DNA from: Desulfovibrio sp.
GTDB lineage: Bacteria > Desulfobacterota > Desulfovibrionia > Desulfovibrionales > Desulfovibrionaceae
Length of the DNA stretch: 49,343 nt
Reading direction: 5' to 3'
NCBI GenBank assembly: GCA_017528345.1
Contig: JAFXOX010000076.1
Span: forward strand, 1 to 49,343
In this document: in pieces, positions 43,382 through 49,343 of the stretch
Position numbering within the stretch: position 1 is the stretch's first letter
How the letters are laid out: every line of letters begins with the position of its first letter
The notes under the pieces: generated by a model
Told to the model about the DNA's origin: nothing
What the model saw: only the letters and a program-made list of their open reading frames with translations
Database searches by the model: none
Program-made: the position numbers and the translations under genes

Positions 43382-44300
43382 CACGCTGCTCTGTTTATTT
43401 TTCGCCATGCTTGGCGCAAGTCTTCTCTGCGCAGGCATCAGCGTTGCTGAACCTCTGTCATCGGCTGTGCGTGAGCGCATCACCTATGCCTGTGTGCTCT
43501 CTCTGCACGAGGCACTGCCTGGGAGTTTTCATCAGGTCAAGGTCGAGGACCTGCCATCGGCTGGCTATCTTTCAGGTTCTGTCGCCTACGCACCCGGCGC
43601 CATCAGCGTACAGCCCAAAGAAGCTCGTCGCTCCCTTGCCTCGGGCGATGAGGTCGATGAGCTTGATGATTACGGCGACCATGAAAGCGCAAGCGTGTAC
43701 GATCCTTTTGAGGGCTGGAACCGCTTCTGGTTTCGCTTCAACGACAAGTTTTATCTCTATGTGGCAGATCCCGTCTATCGTGGCTGGCAGGCCATCACCC
43801 CCCATCAGCTGCGTACGGGGCTGAAGAACTTTTTCCATAATATTCTCTTCCCTGTACGCTTTTTGAACAATCTCCTGCAGTTCAAGTTTAAGGCTGCCGG
43901 TGTGGAGTTCGGACGCTTCATGATGAATACCATGTGTTCAGCAGGCTTTGCCGATCCTGCGAGCACCAAGAAGACTATTGTGCCTGTGGACAGTGCCGGT
44001 GAAGATTTCGGGCAGACACTGGGCGTCTGGGGGCTTGGCCACGGTCCCTATCTTGTCTGGCCCTTTATCGGACCTTCTTCCTTCAGGGAAACTCTGGGCC
44101 GTATCGGCGATCTTTTTGCTGAGCCTTTTTTCTATGTGCAGCCCTGGTGGGCGGCTTCCGCCGGTTCCATGTCTTTGCGTTTTAATGCCCTCGACGAGGT
44201 CCTGCCCCTCTATCACGATCTGACAGGGGCTGCTCTCGATCCCTACATTGCCATGCGCGAAGCCTATATCAACTATCGCAATCTCCATGTGCGCCAGTGA
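43365..44300 (+). CDS. mlaA: Outer-membrane phospholipid protein MlaA (VacJ)
   Basis: MlaA removes phospholipids from the outer leaflet of the outer membrane. The 311-residue protein has the family core YDPFEGWNRFWFRFNDKFYLYVADPVYRGW, VRFLNNLLQFKFKAAGVEFGRFMMNT, DFGQTLGVWGLGHGPYLVWPFIGPSS and RDLxG-like FRETLGRIGD. The start is GTG at 43365 with GAGGTG seven bases upstream; a longer frame begins at a TTG. A signal peptide is present, but the only Cys near its end (SLLCAG) does not give a proper lipobox, unlike the lipoprotein MlaA of E. coli. The ATPase gene that follows overlaps its end. Confidence 0.9.
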   Translation: MKPKSNTLLCLFFAMLGASLLCAGISVAEPLSSAVRERITYACVLSLHEALPGSFHQVKVEDLPSAGYLSGSVAYAPGAISVQPKEARRSLASGDEVDELDDYGDHESASVYDPFEGWNRFWFRFNDKFYLYVADPVYRGWQAITPHQLRTGLKNFFHNILFPVRFLNNLLQFKFKAAGVEFGRFMMNTMCSAGFADPASTKKTIVPVDSAGEDFGQTLGVWGLGHGPYLVWPFIGPSSFRETLGRIGDLFAEPFFYVQPWWAASAGSMSLRFNALDEVLPLYHDLTGAALDPYIAMREAYINYRNLHVRQ

Positions 44301-45243
44301 TCTTTTGCGCGTGGAGGCGCTTTCTGTCTCCTTTGCCGGCCTTGGCAGAAGTCTGCCTGCTGTGCAGTCGCTTTCTTTCAGCCTTGGGTCAGGGGAAATT
44401 GTGGCTCTTGTGGGCGAGAGCGGCTGTGGCAAGAGTTTAACGGCCAGGGCTATTTTGGGACTTCCTCCGGAAAACGCCGTGCTTTCCGGGAAGATCTTCT
44501 TTGAGGGGCGAGATCTTTTGGCTCTGCCTGAAGATGCGATGCGCAGCCTGCGCGGTAGCCGCATCAGCATGATTTTTCAGGAGCCCATGACGGCGTTAAA
44601 TCCCGTGTTACGCTGCGGTCATCAGGCGCTCGAGATCCTCACTGCGCATGGACTGCCACCTTCGCGTGAGCGTGTCCTGGAGATGTTCACCCAGGTCGGC
44701 ATTGCTGACGCGCAAAGCCGCTATGACAGTTATCCGCATCAGCTCTCAGGTGGCATGCGCCAGCGCGTGCTCATTGCCATGAGCCTGCTTTGCGATCCCC
44801 TGCTTTTGCTTGCCGATGAGCCGACGACAGCTCTTGATGTGACCATCAGCCGTCAGATTTTAGCCCTTCTCGCCCACGAAAGCCGCGAGCGGCATATGGC
44901 TGTCCTCTTTATTTCCCATGACCTGCGCACGGTTGAAAGCTTTGCCGAGAAAGTGGGGGTGATGTATGCGGGCAGGCTTGTGGAAATGGCTGCGGTTGGC
45001 GAGCTTTTTAGCCATCCTCTTCACCCCTATACGAGAGGCTTGCTCAATGCCTCACGCATTTCCTCTTCCCACAAACGTCTTTTGACCATCCCAGGCCAGG
45101 TGCCGAGTCTTGCCGCCATGCCCAAGGGTTGTCCCTTTGCGCCGCGCTGTCCAGACGTCCTTGACATCTGTCACGAAGTCTTTCCTCAAGCCACCCATCT
45201 TGCTGATCACACGGTTCATTGCTTTGCCCAGGCCAGAAATTAA
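44287..45243 (+). CDS. Oligopeptide-type ABC transporter ATP-binding protein (DppD/OppD-like)
   Basis: The 318-residue ATPase has Walker A GESGCGKS at residues 43-50, the Q-loop [10 protein letters not shown], the signature [17 protein letters not shown], Walker [14 protein letters not shown] and ISHD. It ends with the oligo/dipeptide C-terminal extension ([10 protein letters not shown], then GCPFAPRC with Cys ligands for a possible cluster). No permease, binding protein or second ATPase is adjacent. The ATG at 44287 overlaps the mlaA stop by 14 bases. The substrate is therefore unknown: peptides or nickel are the usual cargo of the family. Confidence 0.85.
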   Translation: MCASDLLRVEALSVSFAGLGRSLPAVQSLSFSLGSGEIVALVGESGCGKSLTARAILGLPPENAVLSGKIFFEGRDLLALPEDAMRSLRGSRISMIFQEPMTALNPVLRCGHQALEILTAHGLPPSRERVLEMFTQVGIADAQSRYDSYPHQLSGGMRQRVLIAMSLLCDPLLLLADEPTTALDVTISRQILALLAHESRERHMAVLFISHDLRTVESFAEKVGVMYAGRLVEMAAVGELFSHPLHPYTRGLLNASRISSSHKRLLTIPGQVPSLAAMPKGCPFAPRCPDVLDICHEVFPQATHLADHTVHCFAQARN

Positions 45244-45250
45244 AACAGGT

Positions 45251-45266
45251 TGGCGCGCTCTTTGCA
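45251..45266 (+). promoter_or_regulatory. Sigma-54 promoter of the flgFGAH operon
   Basis: TGGCGCGCTCTTTGCA carries GG (45252-45253) and GC (45264-45265) exactly ten bases apart, a near-consensus -24/-12 element. It lies 62 bases before the flgF start codon, just after the ABC ATPase stop. Confidence 0.87.
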
Positions 45267-45328
45267 TATACGTTCCTGTCTATGTCAAGCCTTTGATGGT
45301 AAGGCGAGCGACAGAGCAAGGAGCTTTT

Positions 45329-46120
45329 ATGAATGACGCCCAGTTTAGCGCTCTTTTTGGAGCCCTGACCACCGAGCATCGCATGAATTTCATCGCCAAT
45401 AATTTGGCCAATGTGAACACCCATGGCTACAAGCGCGATACGTTAGCCTTCAGTGATACCATGGCCTATTATGCCCATGATGAGATCCGTGAACCGTTGA
45501 TGACCGTGCGCTCCAAACCCCTTTTTCCCGAGCCCAAGAATATGGCCCGTTCGCGCATAGCCGTCTCCAATGTCGATTTTGGACAGGGATCCATGAAGGT
45601 GACAGGAGATCCCCTGGATCTGGCCATAGCCGGGGAAAACGCCTTTTTCAAGGTGGATACACCCAATGGCCAGTTTTTGACACGCAACGGCCATTTTGTG
45701 CTCTCCAGTGATGGCACCATCATGACGCCTCAGGGCTATGCTCTACAGGGTGAAGGCGGTCCCATCCAGATCCCCCAGGGTACGCGCAATATTACTATCA
45801 GTGGGGATGGGCAGGTGCATGCCGACGGCGTCATGATTGCACGCATTCAGCTTTTCAGCGTGGACAATCTGAAGAATATGGAAAAAATGGGGCACAATTT
45901 TTTTAAGCCCCGGTACAATGTGCAGGTGACTGAAGGTGACGGCTATGCCGGCGGTGCCAGAGTGGAACAGGGTTTTGTGGAAGCGGCCAATGTGGAGGTC
46001 GTGACCGAAATGGTCAATATGATCGAAACCAACCGCCAGTTTGAAGCTTATCAGAAGGTTATGCAGACCGCGGACACCCTTGACCGTGCTGCCAATGACC
46101 GCGTCGGCAAGAGAACCTAG
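45329..46120 (+). CDS. flgF: Flagellar basal-body rod protein FlgF
   Basis: FlgF is a proximal rod component. The 263-residue protein has the rod/hook N-terminus (GALTTEHRMNFIANNLANVNTHGYKRD), the FlgE/F/G-type middle part (ITISGDGQVHADGVMIARIQ) and the C-terminal helix (VEAANVEVVTEMVNMIETNRQFEAYQKV). Shorter than FlgG in the lead region, it lacks the STT-GY form of FlgG, so FlgF is the better call. AAGGAG is five bases before the ATG at 45329. It is the first gene behind the sigma-54 promoter. Confidence 0.9.
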   Translation: MNDAQFSALFGALTTEHRMNFIANNLANVNTHGYKRDTLAFSDTMAYYAHDEIREPLMTVRSKPLFPEPKNMARSRIAVSNVDFGQGSMKVTGDPLDLAIAGENAFFKVDTPNGQFLTRNGHFVLSSDGTIMTPQGYALQGEGGPIQIPQGTRNITISGDGQVHADGVMIARIQLFSVDNLKNMEKMGHNFFKPRYNVQVTEGDGYAGGARVEQGFVEAANVEVVTEMVNMIETNRQFEAYQKVMQTADTLDRAANDRVGKRT

Positions 46121-46159
46121 TTGCTGCTTTGAGGTCGCAATGCAAAGGGGGCTATCATT

Positions 46160-46945
46160 ATGATGCGTTCACTGTATACCGGAGCCACGGGCATGATTGC
46201 CCAGCAGCTCAATATAGACGTCATTTCTCACAACCTGGCCAACGTCAATACCACAGGCTTTAAGAAGAGTCGTGCAGAATTTGAGGACCTGATGTATCAG
46301 ACCCACAAGATTGCCGGTGCTATTACCGAAGGCGACAATCGTCTGCCTGTGGGTATTCAGGTGGGCATGGGCGTGCGTCCCACAGCTGTGCATAAATTCT
46401 TCACGCAGGGTGATTTTCAGAATACGGGCAATTCCCTGGATGTGGCCATTGAAGGCGATGGCTTCTTTCAGGTGGATGTCAACGGCGAGCTCATGTATAC
46501 GCGTGCCGGTTCCTTCAAGCTCAATCAGGACGGCACCGTGGTTACGGCCAATGGCTATATTCTGCAGCCGGAATTTGCCGTGCCGGCCGAGACTAAGACC
46601 ATTTCCATCTCAGCCAGCGGTCACATTGCAGCCCTTGACAGTGGCGGCGAGGAACTGGCCGGAGCCGACATCCCGCTCTATACCTTTATTAATCCCGCGG
46701 GTCTTGATTCGCGCGGCCGCAATCTCTACACCCCCACGCAGGCCTCGGGTGATGCCACAGAAGGTCAGCCAGGTCAGGAAAATGTCGGGACCCTGGCACA
46801 AGGCTTCCTGGAAATGAGTAATGTGGAGGTCGTTGACGAAATGGTGAATATGATTGTTGGCCAGCGCGCCTATGAGGTCAATTCCAAGTCCATTCAGACC
46901 TCCGACGCCATGCTCGGCATTGCCGTCCAGCTTAAGCGCAGTTAA
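46160..46945 (+). CDS. flgG: Flagellar distal rod protein FlgG
   Basis: FlgG forms the distal rod. The 261-residue protein begins MMRSLYTGATGMIAQQLNID with VISHNLANVNTTGFKKSRAEFEDLMYQ, a diagnostic FlgG opening. It has GVRPTAVHKFFTQGDFQNTGNSLDVAIEGDGFFQV, and it ends in VEVVDEMVNMIVGQRAYEVNSKSIQTSD. AAAGGGGG lies eight bases before the ATG. It follows flgF after 39 bases. Confidence 0.97.
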   Translation: MMRSLYTGATGMIAQQLNIDVISHNLANVNTTGFKKSRAEFEDLMYQTHKIAGAITEGDNRLPVGIQVGMGVRPTAVHKFFTQGDFQNTGNSLDVAIEGDGFFQVDVNGELMYTRAGSFKLNQDGTVVTANGYILQPEFAVPAETKTISISASGHIAALDSGGEELAGADIPLYTFINPAGLDSRGRNLYTPTQASGDATEGQPGQENVGTLAQGFLEMSNVEVVDEMVNMIVGQRAYEVNSKSIQTSDAMLGIAVQLKRS

Positions 46946-46966
46946 GCCTTCTAAGGTTTTGCGGCC

Positions 46967-48148
46967 ATGAGCGGTCATCTCTTTCACCAAAAGCCTGCCT
47001 TGTGCGGGCCTTTGGTGTTTTTTTGTCTTCTTCTGCTTTTGCCGGCCATGACGGCAATGGCCCAGGAATTGGTTTCTCCGCGCGGGGTGCATCAGCAGAT
47101 CCCCCAAGCAGGCGTGCCTTCCCGGCCACCATCAGGACAGCGAGAGCTTTTTCTGCCACCCTCAGCTCACGATGCCAGGGCCTATCATACACAGTCGCAG
47201 CTCTCCAGAGGGCAGGGGCCATTGCCTGATCAGGACGGAAATCCCTCCCTCTCCCTGGAATCCAGCTGGCGTATGAAAATTTATAATGCCGCGGTCTGTC
47301 GGGGAAATACTGTTCTTTTGGGAGAGATCGCTCAGCCGCTGGGGCCCATACCGAACTGGGAGAGCTTAAAAACGCGAGAGCTTTGGCCGGCTCCGCCTGA
47401 GGAGGGCAAACCTCTGCAGATCAGCCGCAGCAATCTTGCTCAGGCTCTCAACGAGCGTCTTGGGCGGGACCTTGCCTCACGCTGTATTTTGCCCACATCC
47501 CTTGTTATCCAGAAGGGTGGCCTGCTTGTCCGGGAAAATGACCTGAGATCCTATGTTGTCAAAAGTCTGACGCCCATGCTGCAGGCCATGCCGGGAGAAG
47601 TGGAGTTCACAGATTTTCATCTGCCGGAATATATCTTTCTTGCCCATGCCGGGCAGCAGATTCAACTGGAACAGCCCAGAATGAATGCCGGCCGCGTTGG
47701 CCTGCGCTTTGCGGTGCTCGAAGCCGATGGCAAAATTCTCAGACGTGTCAGCGGCAGCATCACCCTGACCCAGTGGGTCACCGTTCCTACAGCTGCCCGC
47801 AGTCTGAGCAAGGGTGAAGCTCTCCTGCCTGATGCCGTGACTTTTTCGCGCATCAATGCGCGTCGTCTCAAGGATCAGGTCTGGGACGGCAAGGGCGGCC
47901 CCTGGCAGATGCTGCGCTCGCTTTCAGCTGGAGAACCTATTTTACAGGGAGATCTGGCAACACAGATGATGATCAGAAGAGGCGATATTGTGACTCTTGT
48001 CTTTATGAGAGGGAATCTTCGTTTAGAGACGCAGGCTGAGGCTTTGGCTGACGGGGAGCCGGGCGCGACGATTTCGGTACGCAATTTGCAAACCAAAAAA
48101 CAAATCTTTGCCACTGTCCAGGACAACCGTACTGTGGTCATCCACTAG
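46967..48148 (+). CDS. flgA: Flagellar P-ring assembly chaperone FlgA
   Basis: FlgA is a periplasmic chaperone for P-ring assembly by FlgI. The 393-residue protein has a signal peptide (about residues 1-32, ending AMA), a long Gln/Pro/Ser-rich region to about residue 100 and a C-terminal part with the SAF domain (RSLSKGEALLPDAVTFSRINARRL and the terminal GATISVRNLQTKKQIFATVQDNRTVVI, typical of FlgA). The protein is longer than the E. coli one because of the N-terminal extension. AAGG is ten bases before the ATG. Confidence 0.9.
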   Translation: MSGHLFHQKPALCGPLVFFCLLLLLPAMTAMAQELVSPRGVHQQIPQAGVPSRPPSGQRELFLPPSAHDARAYHTQSQLSRGQGPLPDQDGNPSLSLESSWRMKIYNAAVCRGNTVLLGEIAQPLGPIPNWESLKTRELWPAPPEEGKPLQISRSNLAQALNERLGRDLASRCILPTSLVIQKGGLLVRENDLRSYVVKSLTPMLQAMPGEVEFTDFHLPEYIFLAHAGQQIQLEQPRMNAGRVGLRFAVLEADGKILRRVSGSITLTQWVTVPTAARSLSKGEALLPDAVTFSRINARRLKDQVWDGKGGPWQMLRSLSAGEPILQGDLATQMMIRRGDIVTLVFMRGNLRLETQAEALADGEPGATISVRNLQTKKQIFATVQDNRTVVIH

Positions 48149-48199
48149 AGTTCTCGACACGGCAAATGGGCAATTGCGAAAAACCGTGAGGAGGCGCGT

Positions 48200-48928
48200 A
48201 TGCACCGCTATGTTCTGATATTCAGTCTTGGTCTGGTCTATCTTTTTTGTACAGCCTGTGGCGCAGGCGGAACGCACAGAAAACCCGCCCTGCATTCGCC
48301 AGTCAATCAGTCGCAGTCCTACAACCGTGAGGAATTAAGTCACAATAATCCCGGTTCGATCTTTGCCTTGAGTGATCAGGATACGCTCTTTGACGACGCC
48401 CGGGCCCGCCGTGTGGGTGATATTGTGGTGGTCAAGCTTGTGGAAAATACCAAGGCCCAGAACAAGGCTGAGACCTCAGCCAAGAAGGACAGCAGCAACA
48501 ACTACGAGGTCAGTTCCTTCTTTACCATGGGGCAGGCGGGCTTTCTGCCCTTCCTGAACATCGGTCCTCAGGGAACAGTCACCGCCAATGCCCCCATTCT
48601 GAAGAATAGCTCTCAGGGCGATCTGAGCGCGACCGGTAAGACCAAGCGCGAGAACTATGTGACAACATCTTTGGCCGCACGGGTGCTGAGAGTCTTGCCT
48701 GGCGGTATGCTTGAGATTGAAGGCGCTCGCGAGATTCGCGTCAATGAGGAAACCGAATACCTTGTGGTGCGAGGACTTGCCAGAGCCAAGGATGTGGATG
48801 CGGACAATACCATTCTCTCCACACAGCTCGCCGATGCCACCATCGAATACTATGGCAAGGGCGTCCTTGCCGACAAGCAGAAGCCTGGCTGGTTCACACG
48901 ACTCATGGATAATCTCTGGCCCTTCTAA
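48200..48928 (+). CDS. flgH: Flagellar L-ring protein FlgH
   Basis: FlgH is the outer-membrane lipoprotein of the L-ring. The 242-residue protein has a lipoprotein signal ending near Cys20 (FCTAC), then SIFALSDQDTLFDDARARRVGDIVVVKLVENTKAQNKAET, a typical FlgH stretch. It ends with NEETEYLVVRGLARAKDVDADNTILSTQLADATIEYYGKGVL. GAGGAGG lies upstream of the ATG. A terminator follows, with no flgI or flgJ beyond. Confidence 0.95.
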   Translation: MHRYVLIFSLGLVYLFCTACGAGGTHRKPALHSPVNQSQSYNREELSHNNPGSIFALSDQDTLFDDARARRVGDIVVVKLVENTKAQNKAETSAKKDSSNNYEVSSFFTMGQAGFLPFLNIGPQGTVTANAPILKNSSQGDLSATGKTKRENYVTTSLAARVLRVLPGGMLEIEGAREIRVNEETEYLVVRGLARAKDVDADNTILSTQLADATIEYYGKGVLADKQKPGWFTRLMDNLWPF

Positions 48929-48945
48929 AAGAGGCCGAAACGCAA

Positions 48946-48986
48946 AGAGGGGGAGGAAGCCTGGCTTCCCCCCTTCTTTTTTTTTG
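48946..48986 (+). terminator. Intrinsic terminator after flgH
   Basis: A G-rich arm ending GGAAGCC pairs with GGCTTCCCCCC, with one bulged base, followed by a run of nine T after TTC. It is 18 bases from the flgH stop and ends the rod/ring operon here. Confidence 0.88.
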
Positions 48987-49343
48987 TCAGATTTGCGCCT
49001 TTGCCAGGAGCAAATCGTCAATCTTCGCCTGCGGCAAAGAGCAAGGCAGAAGGCTTTGTGAGAGGTAGCTTGCTTGCAAAGCCCCTGAGGGCGCCAGGAC
49101 ATAAGGCTTTTGGATGAGCGCTTCTGGCAGAAATCGGCGCTCTAGTCTCTTCGTTGCGCCATAGTCTTTGTGCTCAAAGATGGGTGTGTAGACTGGGGCT
49201 TCTCTGTAACTCTACGATTTAGGGAAAAGAGCCAAGTGGGGGCTCGACTAAATTTTTGGTTCGCTGGTTGATAGCTCGCCTTCTGGAAAGCTCGGTGTGC
49301 GACCCCATTGGATTATTCCGTCAAATATTGATAAATCTCCAGC
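48987..49343. other. Interval after flgH without a confirmed gene
   Basis: No credible complete gene is visible. On the minus strand a frame from 49211 to 48987 stays open for 74 codons and ends at the flgH terminator, but it has no ATG, GTG or TTG near its beginning and an in-frame stop just before it. An inverted repeat (GAGCGC/GCGCTC) lies near 49117-49143. The last 31 bases could encode the end of a minus-strand gene entering the window, which is too short to name. Confidence 0.4.

Noticed and set aside
48476..49102. 208-codon minus-strand frame over flgH and its terminator
   Set aside because: It runs through the terminator and is antisense to flgH, with no family features.
49313..49343. 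Nine codons and a stop at the right edge, minus strand, as the end of a gene
   Set aside because: Too short to tell from chance.
1..49343. CRISPR arrays, tRNA, rRNA, insertion sequences or prophage
   Set aside because: I found no regularly spaced repeats, no cloverleaf, no transposase or integrase, and no abrupt change in composition.

Overview
The window looks like a chromosomal segment of a motile sulfate-reducing bacterium of the Desulfovibrio group (Desulfovibrionaceae). The support is the alternative siroheme-to-heme route (ahbC-hemB-ahbD plus an AhbA/AhbB-type protein), a Desulfovibrio-type short flavodoxin of 148 residues, futalosine hydrolase of the futalosine menaquinone route, a single-chain bacterial PglB oligosaccharyltransferase, a FeoB-associated Cys-rich peptide next to fur, and flagellar genes preceded by sigma-54 (-24/-12) promoters. 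I saw no insertion sequence, integrase, CRISPR array, tRNA or rRNA. Base composition and codon use look even throughout, so this reads as core genome rather than a transferred island.

Layout. 1-4.9 kb (+): futalosine hydrolase, polyprenyl diphosphate synthase and a PurS-PurL fusion, closed by a bidirectional terminator. 4.9-5.7 kb (-): fur and a 50-residue FeoB-associated peptide. 5.9-6.8 kb (+): an EamA exporter. 7.2-14.8 kb (+): recA and alaS, then ahbC, hemB, ahbD and an AhbA/B-type gene, closed by a 17-bp-stem terminator. 15.0-17.7 kb (-): a large MscS-family channel. 17.8-19.5 kb (+): a DUF362 protein and thiE. 19.6-22.2 kb (-): a family 9 glycosyltransferase and two small unrecognised proteins, perhaps flagellar chaperone-like. 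22.5-25.7 kb (-): a muramidase-like protein with its own sigma-54 promoter, flavodoxin with a Fur-like operator, and a radical SAM protein. 25.8-30.3 kb: a small membrane protein (+), a CgeB-like glycosyltransferase (-) and an AsmA-family protein (+). 30.3-32.6 kb (-): the sigma-54 operon fliJ-motE-truA. 32.8-37.2 kb: thiD (-), a MOSC protein (+), pglB and rsmG (-). 37.3-45.2 kb (+): fabD, argS, a SPOR protein, a complete mlaEFDCA set and an orphan oligopeptide-type ABC ATPase. 45.3-48.9 kb (+): flgF-flgG-flgA-flgH behind a sigma-54 promoter, closed by a terminator with no flgI following inside the window.

How the parts connect. Three separate loci (the rod/ring genes, fliJ-motE-truA, and the muramidase-like gene) carry near-consensus sigma-54 promoters, which suggests one flagellar regulon and makes the uncharacterised muramidase a candidate for opening peptidoglycan during flagellar assembly. 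Iron links fur, the FeoB-associated peptide and the flavodoxin operator. Heme is made from porphobilinogen (HemB) through siroheme and decarboxylated siroheme by the Ahb enzymes. The mla genes, the AsmA-like protein, FabD and the glycosyltransferases serve the envelope. The most interesting non-coding signals are a possible two-state RNA between ahbC and hemB, the sigma-54/muramidase pairing, the flavodoxin promoter-operator, and several long hairpins of unknown role.
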